Part shown: positions 1 through 6,849 of the stretch, in pieces
How positions within the stretch are numbered: position 1 is the first letter of the stretch
Layout of the letters: every line of letters begins with the position of its first letter
Assembly: GCA_946490455.1 (NCBI GenBank)
Contig: CAMLXE010000021.1
Location: 1 to 12,354 of the forward strand
Length of the DNA stretch: 12,354 nt
DNA from: an uncultured Desulfovibrio sp.
GTDB lineage: Bacteria; Desulfobacterota; Desulfovibrionia; Desulfovibrionales; Desulfovibrionaceae
Direction of reading: 5' to 3'
The notes under the pieces: generated by a model
Seen by the model: the letters and a program-made list of their open reading frames with translations, nothing else
Told to the model about the DNA's origin: nothing
Database searches by the model: none
Position numbers and translations under genes: made by a program

Positions 1-569
1 GTATTGTCAATAAGTTCGGCACGCTGTTTCCGTCTTTCCCAGGGGACTGCCCTCATACCGAACCGGGATGCCAAACTTTCGGCATGGGCAAGCGTGGGAC
101 TTGTAACGACAATATCCTTCAGACCAAGTGATTGCAGCCCAACGGCAGCAGCACGTGCTGCACCTCCGGCTCCCAGCAGGAGGACACGCATATCAGAAGA
201 AAGTCCCAGCGTTTTGAGAGGCCTGATGAAGCCAAGGACATCCGTATTTTCACCACAGAGCAATCCGTCACGCCAGAAAATGGTATTTGCAGCGCCCATG
301 ATGCGTACTCTGTCTGTCATATCATCCAGCAGGGGCAAAAGCGCTATCTTATGTGGAATGGTCACAGAACAGCCACGAATGCCCAGCGTGCGGACCGCCT
401 CCACAAATGCGGGCAGGCGTTCAGGCTCTATGGGCCAGGAGAAGAATACCCCAGGAATCCCCAGTGTCCGAAAGGCTGTATTATGTACCAGTGGACTCAT
501 GCTGTGTCCAAGAGGATAACCGATCACCCCATACAGCTGCAAAAGCTGTTGCTGCATCAATTCACTCAT
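1..569 (-). CDS. aroE: Shikimate dehydrogenase AroE, 3' end missing (window edge)
   Basis: Reduces 3-dehydroshikimate to shikimate with NADPH, the fourth step of the cytosolic shikimate pathway. The visible 189 or so residues start MSELMQQQLLQLYGVIGYPL. The substrate-site signature GYPLGHSMSPLVHN lies at about residues 17-30. SVTIPHK, with the catalytic lysine, and the ENTD stretch, with the catalytic aspartate, follow. The NADP-binding glycine loop GAGGAARA comes after these. The C-terminal part lies beyond the left edge, so integrity there is unknown. The ATG at 569 is chosen because the family motif begins a few residues later. A GGAGG at 584-588 is rather far away (14 bases). The frame stays open upstream to another ATG at 617, so a 16-residue longer form cannot be excluded. 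The gene is separated from the next minus-strand gene upstream by a terminator, so it probably has its own promoter in 570-890, which I could not pick out. Confidence 0.95.
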   Translation of the reverse strand, partial: MSELMQQQLLQLYGVIGYPLGHSMSPLVHNTAFRTLGIPGVFFSWPIEPERLPAFVEAVRTLGIRGCSVTIPHKIALLPLLDDMTDRVRIMGAANTIFWRDGLLCGENTDVLGFIRPLKTLGLSSDMRVLLLGAGGAARAAAVGLQSLGLKDIVVTSPTLAHAESLASRFGMRAVPWERRKQRAELIDN

Positions 570-891
570 AACGCTTGATCTTTCCTCCAACGCGACCTTC
601 CACCCGCTGGGAGCCATCCATTCTGGTTCATTTCCTGAACGACTCACTGCGACAGAAAATATATGCCCCGAACATACCGTCCCCAATTTCTGAACCTGTT
701 ACCCCAAATACCCTGCAGGCATCTTTCTTTCCGCTTCGAGGCACCATACGGGAAAGGTTTTGGGAACATTCCGATACTGAAGTCCGATTTTCAGCAAAAA
801 AAGCCTGCCATCCCATCCTCACGACAATGAAATACGGCAACGAATTTGACGCGATGCAGATGTACTGATGGATTACGTTTCCCAAAAGCAA
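570..891. other. Intergenic stretch upstream of aroE, nothing recognised
   Basis: About 320 bases between the aroE start and the terminator of the upstream small gene. An 87-codon minus-strand frame (628-891) is open, but it needs a TTG start inside the U-rich tail of the terminator, has no ribosome binding site and encodes no recognisable motif, so I do not call it. The aroE promoter should lie here, but I saw no convincing -35/-10 pair. Confidence 0.5.
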
Positions 892-931
892 AAGGACGGC
901 GCCCGGAATGACTTTCCCGGACGTCGTCCTT
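892..931 (-). terminator. Intrinsic terminator of the folK-TRASH transcript
   Basis: Arms 892-906 and 917-931 pair over about 15 positions with one mismatch and one wobble, around a loop of about 10 bases. Read on the minus strand, the stem is followed by TTTTGCTTTTGGG, a broken T-run typical of an intrinsic terminator. It starts 21 bases past the stop codon of the small cysteine protein gene. The plus-strand side has only a short pyrimidine run (TTCTTT), so the minus direction is preferred. Confidence 0.75.
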
Positions 932-952
932 CTTTATGGCAACAGCAAGACC

Positions 953-1231
953 TCAGTCATTGGAAGTCTTTTCCGGCAATTTTCCTACCCGTCGCAGGAA
1001 TTCGTCACGACATTCATAGCTACAGAACTTGTGTACGGTGTCTCCATCACGGACAGAAATAGTGCTGTCCGCATCAATGTAGGCCCCACACACAGGGTCT
1101 TTGACCATTTCGCCGGTTGCGACAAGATTTTCCTTTTCCTTCTTCTCATCTTTGCTTTTCTTGTTCCGATCATTCATGAACATGCGATACAGAACATATC
1201 CGGCAAGAACGAGGATTAACCATTTCCACAT
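953..1231 (-). CDS. Small membrane-anchored TRASH/YHS-like cysteine protein (PP0621-like)
   Basis: A 92-residue protein of unknown function. Residues 2-18 form one hydrophobic membrane segment (MWKWLILVLAGYVLYRMF). A highly charged Lys/Glu linker follows at 21-36. A compact cysteine module comes next: MVKDPVCGAYI (C48), then KFCSYECRDEFLRR (C70 and C74). This spacing resembles TRASH/YHS-type metal-binding modules and the PP0621 family, which pairs an N-terminal membrane segment with a CxxCG...FCSxxxR motif. That assignment is family knowledge, not tested here. The ATG at 1231 has GGAG about 11 bases upstream. The gene lies 21 bases downstream of folK and is followed by a terminator, so it is the last gene of a two-gene unit. 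I infer a metal-sensing or metal-holding role at the inner membrane. The substrate is unknown. Confidence 0.8.
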   Translation of the reverse strand: MWKWLILVLAGYVLYRMFMNDRNKKSKDEKKEKENLVATGEMVKDPVCGAYIDADSTISVRDGDTVHKFCSYECRDEFLRRVGKLPEKTSND

Positions 1232-1252
1232 GGTTTATGGCTCCAGTTGCCG

Positions 1253-1774
1253 TTACTGGCGAATGCAGTTCCCTTCCACGGCATGAGCGAGGGAACGCAG
1301 AACCTCCCCGGGCGTCAGTCCACCGGGAAGGATCAGGCAGGGATCAATATCCCGCAAAGGCACAAGAACAAAGGCCCGTTCCAGCATCCGTGGATGCGGA
1401 AGAATCAAATGGGCATCTTCATGCCTCTCCTCATCAAAAAGCAGCAGGTCAAGGTCAATGACCCGCGGACCGAAACGGGCAGCCGGATCCTGAGAACCCA
1501 AATCACGCCGACGTCCCATTTCGGTTTCCACTTTAAGGAGCATATCCAAAAAAACCGGCGCTGTCATGTTTGTTGCACACATGACTCTCAGAACCTGATT
1601 GGCAAACCACGGCTGATCTCGCCAGTTCTGCGGTTCTGTGAGATAAACGGGTGATGCGGCATCCACTCGTACACCGGGAAGGGAATCAACCCTTCTTCTG
1701 GCTTCGGCAAGATTCCTTTCTGAATCTCCCTGATTGGAACCCATGCACACATAAGCACAATGTTCCCCTGCCAT
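1253..1774 (-). CDS. folK: 2-amino-4-hydroxy-6-hydroxymethyldihydropteridine pyrophosphokinase
   Basis: Transfers pyrophosphate from ATP to 6-hydroxymethyl-7,8-dihydropterin, the step before dihydropteroate synthase in folate synthesis. The protein has 173 residues, within the usual 155-180. The N-terminal strand and P-loop-like region AYVCMGSNQGD covers 7-17. SPVYLTEPQNW (41-51), with DQPWFANQV, forms the pterin pocket. GRRR (87-90) and GPRVIDLDLLLFD (102-114) follow; D107 and D109 are the magnesium-binding aspartates. HPRMLERAFVLVPL (127-140) is the C-terminal signature. The ATG at 1774 is preceded by GAGGAGG four bases away, close but strong. It is divergent from xerD and heads a unit with the small cysteine protein gene. 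Confidence 0.96.
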   Translation of the reverse strand: MAGEHCAYVCMGSNQGDSERNLAEARRRVDSLPGVRVDAASPVYLTEPQNWRDQPWFANQVLRVMCATNMTAPVFLDMLLKVETEMGRRRDLGSQDPAARFGPRVIDLDLLLFDEERHEDAHLILPHPRMLERAFVLVPLRDIDPCLILPGGLTPGEVLRSLAHAVEGNCIRQ

Positions 1775-1808
1775 GCTGCCTCCTCGGAATAGTCCCGTCT
1801 ATTCCTGT

Positions 1809-1837
1809 TTGCGGTTCAAAGGCCGCTGGTATATGCT
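1809..1837 (+). promoter_or_regulatory. Candidate sigma-70 promoter of xerD, possibly leaderless
   Basis: TTGCGG at 1809-1814 and TATGCT at 1832-1837 are 17 bases apart. Each is an imperfect match to the consensus hexamers. Transcription seven bases past the -10 would begin at about 1844, which is the A of the xerD ATG. No Shine-Dalgarno precedes that ATG, which fits a leaderless message. This is inference from spacing alone. Confidence 0.3.
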
Positions 1838-1843
1838 CACGTC

Positions 1844-2818
1844 ATGAATAGCCATTCTCTGCCCCCCTCCACCCCAACAGCAACCTCTCCGGGCAGCCAG
1901 GAAAAAAAGGAACTTTTTCCTTCTGCGCTGGTATGGCGCTGGCTGGATACACTCATAGCCGAACGGGGTCTCTCCCGCAATACTGTGGCTGCCTATGGGC
2001 AGGACCTAGATGCACTGCGAGACTTTCTTGAAGAGACACAGACGCCCCTGACCTCCTTTGACGATGATATGGCGCTGCTCCTTGTAGCCTGGCTGCGCAG
2101 TCGTGGCGATGTAAGTCGTACGTTGGCTCGCCGTCTTTCCTCTCTGCGCAATTTTTTTTCCTGGTGTGTGGAAACGGGCAAACTGGCTTCCAACCCTGTT
2201 GCTCTCATTGAGAATCCCAAAATTCCCTCGCTCCTCCCCGATGTTCTTTCCCGCGATGAGATGTTCACCCTGCTTGCCACACCGGATACCTTTTCGCCTC
2301 TGGGCAGGCGGGATCGGGCCATGCTGGAATTGCTCTATGCCGCCGGTATGCGTGTTTCCGAGCTGATCAGTCTGCAACCGCTGGATCTTGACCTTCAGCG
2401 CGGTGTCGTCCGAGTCTTCGGTAAGGGAAGCAAGGAACGCTACGTTCCTCTGCATGACACCGCCATCAGGGGAATGGCTCTCTATCTTCGGGATGTTCGT
2501 CCACTCTTTCATCCCGTGGACAATCAGGTCTTTCTCAACCGTTCAGGAAAGAAGCTTACCCGCCAGGGAATCTGGAAACTGGTCAAGCGCTATGCTCTCA
2601 TGGCCGGTATCCGCAAATCCATTTCGCCGCATACATTCCGGCACTCCTTCGCCACTCATCTTCTGGAAGGAGGAGCTGACCTCCGTTCCGTCCAGCTTCT
2701 GCTCGGCCATGCTGACATGAGTGCCACCGAACTCTATACCCACGTCCAGCCTGAACGGCTTATCCAGATTCATAAAGCCTTTCATCCCCGTTCCCGGGCA
2801 TCAGGAGACCCCGCATGA
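1844..2818 (+). CDS. xerD: Site-specific tyrosine recombinase XerD
   Basis: Cytosolic recombinase that, with XerC and FtsK, resolves chromosome dimers at dif. The protein has 324 residues, slightly longer than the usual ~298 because of a Ser/Pro/Thr-rich N-terminal extension of about 25. The SAM-like core-binding domain spans about 28-115 (WRWLDTLIAERGLSRNTVAAY). The catalytic domain follows with the full set of active-site residues: R170 (AAGMRVSEL), K194 (FGKGSKER), H263 and R266 (PHTFRHSFATHLL), H289 (LLGHADMS) and Tyr298 (ELYTHV). The C-terminal ERLIQIHKAFHPR is closer to XerD than XerC. No ribosome binding site is seen before the ATG at 1844. The stop overlaps the next start as ATGA, implying translational coupling with the nucleotidyltransferase gene. 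XerC cannot be formally excluded. Confidence 0.95.
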   Translation: MNSHSLPPSTPTATSPGSQEKKELFPSALVWRWLDTLIAERGLSRNTVAAYGQDLDALRDFLEETQTPLTSFDDDMALLLVAWLRSRGDVSRTLARRLSSLRNFFSWCVETGKLASNPVALIENPKIPSLLPDVLSRDEMFTLLATPDTFSPLGRRDRAMLELLYAAGMRVSELISLQPLDLDLQRGVVRVFGKGSKERYVPLHDTAIRGMALYLRDVRPLFHPVDNQVFLNRSGKKLTRQGIWKLVKRYALMAGIRKSISPHTFRHSFATHLLEGGADLRSVQLLLGHADMSATELYTHVQPERLIQIHKAFHPRSRASGDPA

Positions 2819-5547
2819 AGCCAAGTCCAGCGTCCACTGTCATCACCTGTCACAGCAATGCGGACTGGGATGCACTTGCCTCCATGATCGGCATGTCCAT
2901 ACTCTACCCTGACAGTGTGATGATCTTTCCCGGAAGCATGGAGCAGTCTCTCAACTGTTTCTTTACGGAAACGCTCTCCAGTCTCTACGATTTCAGAACG
3001 GCCAAGGAAATTGATCCCCATGAGATACGCCGCATAGTCGTGGTGGATACGCAGCTCCGGTCCAGGGTGCCCCATATTCACGGTCTGCTTGATCTGCCGG
3101 GTATTGAGATAGAAGTCTGGGATCATCATCCCGTACCTGAAGACTCCGAGGAGGAACCGAACCGGCGCATCCGGGCCGCCAGAGAACACATCGGCACCAC
3201 CGGTTCCACATGTACGCTTATCTGCGAAGAACTCCAGAAAAGGAATCATGTTCTCGCCTGTCAGGAAGCCACCATTCTTGGACTTGGAATCTACGGAGAT
3301 ACCGGCTCCTTCACCCATTCCTCCACCTGTCCCGAAGATTTCATGGCTGCTGCCTGGCTGCGTCAGTACGGCATGGATCTTCCACAGATTGCTGAGCTTG
3401 TGCATACGGGCATGACCAGTAACCATATTCGTGTGCTGAATGCTCTTCTTGAGTCTGCCTCAGTCCATGAAGTCGGATCAACGACTGTCATGCTGACCAG
3501 TGTCTCACTGGATGGTTTTCTCAACGACTTTGCCTATCTCGTCCAAAAGTTGATGGAAATGGAACCCTGTGGGGTACTGTTTGCGCTTGCGGACATGGAG
3601 GACAAGGTTCAGGTTGTAGCCCGCAGCAGGGTGGAAAGTATCGATGTAGGTATCATCTGCAAGCATCTGGGAGGTGGTGGACACCGTTTTGCAGCATCGG
3701 CTTCGGTCAAGAACCGTCCCATTCCTGAATTGAAGGATACCATTTTTCAGCAAATTTATGCACAGGTACATCCGGACAAGAGGGCTTCTGATCTTATGTC
3801 GTCGCCCCCTGTGGGAATCGAGGAAAATCTCCCCATCAGAGAAGCTGAAATCATCATGAACCGATATGGACTCAAGGCCGCTCCTGTCTTTCGGAGGGGA
3901 ACCCGTCACTGTATCGGCTACATCGAATGCCAGACGGCAGCCAGAGCCGTTGCCCATGAGCTGGGAGACATTCCCACGGCCGAATACATGCAGCGGACAG
4001 TGCTGACAGTCTCTCCTGATGCGCCACTCCAGCGACTCATGCAGATTATTGTCGGCGCCCATCAGCGTCTTGTACCCGTGGTGGAAAAAAATGATGTCAT
4101 CGGCGTCGTCACCCGAACAGACCTTATCAACATGTTTGTGGATGATCCCGCAGGAATGCCCATTCCCCGCAGCGCCAGTTCCCGGGAACGCAATCTCGCA
4201 AAACTGCTCTCCACAAGACTGCCCTCAACCATGCTCGACATGATGCGACAGGCTGGCAGACTTGGTGATGAAAAGCACCTCAACGTATATGCCGTGGGTG
4301 GTTTTGTACGAGACATCATGCTCAGCCGCCCGGCTATGGAATATGATGATGTGGACCTTGTCGTCGAGGGGGATGGTATTGCCTTTGCCAGGGAACTGGC
4401 TGCAAGGCTGGGAGGCAGGGTAAGAGAGCATAAGGCCTTCATGACCGCCCTGATTATCTATACGGCTTCCGACGGGACGGAACGACGTGTGGATGTGGCC
4501 ACGGCACGTCTTGAATACTACAAATATCCGGCAGCCCTTCCTACCGTGGAACTTTCCTCCATCAAAATGGATCTCTTCCGTCGGGATTTCACCATCAATG
4601 CCATGGCACTCCGTCTGAATCTTGGTCAGTTCGGCAATGTAGTGGATTTCTTTGGAGGTCAGGGAGACATTCAGCGGAAAATCATCCGCGTCATTCATGC
4701 TCTGAGCTTTGTTGAAGATCCTACACGCATCATTCGAGCCGTTCGGTTTGAACAACGGTATGGATTCCACATCAGCCAACAGGGAGAAAAACTGATCAAG
4801 AATGCACTTTCCCTGAAGCTTGTAGCCAAATTGTCCGGTGCCCGGATTCTGCACGAGCTGCAGCTCATCTTCCATGAAGAAAATCCTCTGAGCTGCCTGA
4901 ACCGCCTCCAGAGCCTTGGTGTTCTGGAAGCCATTCACCCGACGCTTGCGCTCAATTCCGAAAAGAAATCTCTGCTGGAATCTCTGAGTGAAGTCATCGA
5001 CTGGTACAGATTGCTCTACCTCAAGGAAGAACCGGATCTTGCCATTCTCTACCTTCTTGCCCTCTGCAGCGCCGAGTCGGCCAAAGATACGGAAGCCTGT
5101 TTCCAGCGTCTGGGTCTGAATACGGCTCTCTGTGAAATGCTGCTGGCTCTTCGGGAAAACATTCGGCTGACCATTCAGTCCCTTATCGAGTGGCATCGAA
5201 AGGACAAGGAATGCATCAGCCTTCTGCATACCCTGCTCTCACCGCTGCCCCTCGACGGACTGCTTTACCTCATGGCAAGGATTCCCGACGAAGGTCTCAG
5301 CCGTTTTGTATCACGCTATATCTACAAATGGCGTCACATAAAACCGGACATTACGGGAGAAGACCTCATGCAGTTTGGGATTCAGCCAGGTCCAGCCTTT
5401 GGGGATATTCTGCGCAAGGTACTGGCTGCGAAACTGGACAGAATTGCCGTAACAAGGGAGGCCCAACTTGAACTTGCCCAAAGGCTGGTCTCTGAGGTTC
5501 AGCACCAGAATACACTTCCAGAACAGTCAAAAAACAGTTCTCCATGA
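2815..5547 (+). CDS. DHH phosphoesterase / CBS pair / tRNA nucleotidyltransferase fusion (A- or CCA-adding)
   Basis: A 910-residue, three-part cytosolic enzyme. Residues 1-310 are a DHH-DHHA1 phosphoesterase, with metal ligands H13, D17, D19 (CHSNADWD), D78, D103-H104-H105 and D162 (YGDTGSF), and the GGGGH loop at 286-290. All the expected residues are present, so this part looks active. Residues about 322-450 carry two CBS repeats (ASDLMSSPPVG and AEYMQRTVLTV), which in other proteins bind adenine nucleotides. Residues about 480-720 are a class II nucleotidyltransferase: GGFVRD (495-500), the catalytic pair D512/D514, RRDFTINAMA (589-598) and the nucleotide-selecting EDPTR (634-638). The rest is the helical tRNA-binding tail. 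The same architecture occurs in the A-adding enzyme of Aquifex and in Deltaproteobacteria, where CCA addition is split between two enzymes. Whether this one adds A, CC or CCA cannot be read off. The poly(A) polymerase signature (GRRFxLxHV type) was not seen. It overlaps xerD by ATGA. Confidence 0.93.
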   Translation: MKPSPASTVITCHSNADWDALASMIGMSILYPDSVMIFPGSMEQSLNCFFTETLSSLYDFRTAKEIDPHEIRRIVVVDTQLRSRVPHIHGLLDLPGIEIEVWDHHPVPEDSEEEPNRRIRAAREHIGTTGSTCTLICEELQKRNHVLACQEATILGLGIYGDTGSFTHSSTCPEDFMAAAWLRQYGMDLPQIAELVHTGMTSNHIRVLNALLESASVHEVGSTTVMLTSVSLDGFLNDFAYLVQKLMEMEPCGVLFALADMEDKVQVVARSRVESIDVGIICKHLGGGGHRFAASASVKNRPIPELKDTIFQQIYAQVHPDKRASDLMSSPPVGIEENLPIREAEIIMNRYGLKAAPVFRRGTRHCIGYIECQTAARAVAHELGDIPTAEYMQRTVLTVSPDAPLQRLMQIIVGAHQRLVPVVEKNDVIGVVTRTDLINMFVDDPAGMPIPRSASSRERNLAKLLSTRLPSTMLDMMRQAGRLGDEKHLNVYAVGGFVRDIMLSRPAMEYDDVDLVVEGDGIAFARELAARLGGRVREHKAFMTALIIYTASDGTERRVDVATARLEYYKYPAALPTVELSSIKMDLFRRDFTINAMALRLNLGQFGNVVDFFGGQGDIQRKIIRVIHALSFVEDPTRIIRAVRFEQRYGFHISQQGEKLIKNALSLKLVAKLSGARILHELQLIFHEENPLSCLNRLQSLGVLEAIHPTLALNSEKKSLLESLSEVIDWYRLLYLKEEPDLAILYLLALCSAESAKDTEACFQRLGLNTALCEMLLALRENIRLTIQSLIEWHRKDKECISLLHTLLSPLPLDGLLYLMARIPDEGLSRFVSRYIYKWRHIKPDITGEDLMQFGIQPGPAFGDILRKVLAAKLDRIAVTREAQLELAQRLVSEVQHQNTLPEQSKNSSP

Positions 5548-5850
5548 CAGAGAAATACGATTCTGTCTTCTCCCAACGGTTGTTGTTATCCTGATATCAT
5601 GTTTTTACTTATAAATAATACTGGGATGCTGCATAGCACGAACGAGACAGGAAGCGTATCTGCCATATCAGAAGGGAGCAGAAGACAGGACGCGGGGCTT
5701 GCCGGGAAAGCCCTTGCAGTGTAGAAGTAGAGAGTATTTAGGCTGACTGCGCGAATGTGACTGCCGAAAGTCAGTTTCAGCCATCGAGGCCACGGGATTT
5801 CATCCTTGACCCCACACTCCGAGTATCTGCGGCAGAAAAAGGATTTGATC
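5548..5850 (+). other. Intergenic region and possible structured leader of the HIT gene
   Basis: No gene is recognised in these 303 bases. A weak 6-7 bp hairpin (5546-5567, GACAGA/TCTGTC) overlaps the preceding stop codon and could help end that transcript, but it lacks a good T-run. The only AT-rich island, with TATAAATAATAC at 5610-5621, is the best place for a promoter, though no good -35 sits at the right distance. Downstream of it are small stems: GGGCTT/AAGCCC (5695-5713), an outer pair GGCTGA/TCAGCC (5741-5746 with 5777-5782) and an inner pair TGACT/AGTCA (5758-5773). A 12-base near-repeat AGACAGGA[A/C]GCG occurs at 5645 and 5683. I looked for 6S, SRP, tmRNA and RNase P signatures and found none. 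The 88-codon minus-strand frame across the region looks like chance. Confidence 0.4.
5838..5843 (+). promoter_or_regulatory. Ribosome binding site deciding the HIT start
   Basis: AAAGGA lies seven bases before the ATG at 5851. An in-frame TTG at 5806 is open but has no such site and would add 15 residues not typical of the family. Confidence 0.6.
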
Positions 5851-6345
5851 ATGCAACAACCGCTCTGGGCTCCATGGAGAATGGACTACATTCTTGGGCC
5901 GAAACCGGATTCGTGTGTCCTGTGCCTTCCTCCAGACGATCTTTCACATGACGAGGAACGACTCGTCCTCCATCGAGGCAAAACGGCCTTTATCATCATG
6001 AACAAATTTCCCTACAACAATGGACACATCATGGTGGCTCCGCTGCGACATGTGATGGATATTACCCTGCTTGATGCTGAAGAGGCAGGCGAAATCATGT
6101 TCCTGCTCCAGAAGAGCACAGCCATCCTGCGCGAGTTTTTCAAACCGCAGGGCATCAATGTCGGACTCAACCTTGGCGAAGCAGCCGGAGCCGGCATTCG
6201 GGATCATCTTCATTTTCACCTCGTTCCCCGCTGGAATGGCGACTCTTCCTTCATGGCCGTGATGAGTGAAACCAGGGTTATTCCTGACCATCTGGCCTCC
6301 ACATATACAAAACTCAAACCCCTTTTCGCCCGTATTGACGGGTAG
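5851..6345 (+). CDS. HIT family nucleotide hydrolase/transferase (Ap4A phosphorylase-like)
   Basis: A 164-residue cytosolic protein of the histidine triad superfamily, which cleaves nucleoside phosphoramidates or dinucleoside polyphosphates. The triad HLHFHLV is at 119-125; H121, the middle histidine, is the expected nucleophile. The N-terminal LWAPWRMDYI (5-14) and the CVLC pair (C22, C25) are typical of the Ap4A-phosphorylase-like branch found in many Gram-negatives; the cysteines may hold zinc. NKFPYNNGHIMVAP is the conserved strand-loop of the fold. The start at 5851 is set by the upstream AAAGGA and by the LWAPWR motif that usually opens these proteins. It lies 19 bases upstream of lapA, probably in one unit with it. 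The exact substrate cannot be told from the sequence. Confidence 0.92.
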   Translation: MQQPLWAPWRMDYILGPKPDSCVLCLPPDDLSHDEERLVLHRGKTAFIIMNKFPYNNGHIMVAPLRHVMDITLLDAEEAGEIMFLLQKSTAILREFFKPQGINVGLNLGEAAGAGIRDHLHFHLVPRWNGDSSFMAVMSETRVIPDHLASTYTKLKPLFARIDG

Positions 6346-6364
6346 TCCGCTTGAGGAGAGGCGT

Positions 6365-6775
6365 ATGCGTTATGTCAAAGTGCTGTTGCTGGTGATACTC
6401 TTCTTTCTGATCATGATGTTTTTTGTCCAGAATCAGAGTTCATTTTCCCAGACTATGCCGCTGAAACTTGATCTGCTGTTCATCGATCCTCTGGAGTCGG
6501 CTCCCCTGCCATTCTATACCCTGCTGGTCATCTGTTTCGTTCTTGGTGGACTGTGTGTTCTGGCCATGCTGATCTGGGACAGAGTTTCGCTGTCCGCCAA
6601 GGTTACCATGTCCGGCATGCGTGCCCGGGCGCTTGAAAAGGATCTCGTAAAGTCTGTAAAGAATACTGAAGCTGTCCAGAAGAAACTGGCTGAAGCCGAA
6701 GTCGAAATTGCCAGACTGAAGGAAGAGCTTGATCAGGCCAGAAAGCCGGCCGGTGTTGTCTCTTTTGAAGATTGA
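6365..6775 (+). CDS. LapA domain (DUF1049) inner-membrane protein with coiled-coil tail
   Basis: A 136-residue membrane protein. Two hydrophobic segments (about 4-21 and 49-70) flank a short periplasmic or loop portion with the family sequence FVQNQ (20-24), a frequent start of LapA/DUF1049 domains. Residues 85-126 are rich in Ala, Glu, Lys and Leu with heptad-like spacing and are probably a cytosolic coiled coil. In enterobacteria LapA works with LapB to regulate lipopolysaccharide synthesis through FtsH-LpxC. No LapB is visible here, so that role is only suggested. The ATG at 6365 is preceded by GAGGAGAGG, a strong site six bases away. It is translated just after the HIT gene and followed by the mutS leader hairpin. 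Confidence 0.85.
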   Translation: MRYVKVLLLVILFFLIMMFFVQNQSSFSQTMPLKLDLLFIDPLESAPLPFYTLLVICFVLGGLCVLAMLIWDRVSLSAKVTMSGMRARALEKDLVKSVKNTEAVQKKLAEAEVEIARLKEELDQARKPAGVVSFED

Positions 6776-6791
6776 TATCTCACCTCGTTTC

Positions 6792-6831
6792 GTGCCCGCG
6801 TTTTTCCTTTTCAGAAAGGAAACGCGGGCAC
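6792..6831 (+). promoter_or_regulatory. Strong hairpin in the lapA-mutS gap
   Basis: GTGCCCGCGTTT (6792-6803) pairs with AAACGCGGGCAC, and the inner CCTTT pairs with AAAGG around TCAG. This gives about 17 base pairs with a two-T bulge. No T-run follows on either strand, so it is not a classical intrinsic terminator. It ends 18 bases before the mutS ATG. An alternative pairing, GGGCA (6826-6830) with TGCCC (6844-6848), would unfold the lower stem and enclose the bases just before the start codon. Confidence 0.6.
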
Positions 6832-6849
6832 ATTGCGCCTAGTTGCCCC

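Noticed and set aside
628..891. An 87-codon minus-strand open frame upstream of aroE
   Set aside because: It would start on a TTG inside the T-rich tail of the terminator, without a ribosome binding site or recognisable motif.
5806..5850. TTG start extending the HIT protein by 15 residues
   Set aside because: The ATG at 5851 has AAAGGA at good spacing and lies just before the family-typical LWAPWR.
5548..5850. A known structural RNA (6S, SRP, tmRNA, RNase P) in the gap before the HIT gene
   Set aside because: None of the conserved core sequences of these RNAs was found, and the stems are short.
6772..6849. TTG start for MutS overlapping the lapA stop
   Set aside because: The extension would be encoded by the hairpin and matches no MutS N-terminus. 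The ATG at 6850 puts the Phe-x-Glu motif at 35-37 as in other MutS proteins.
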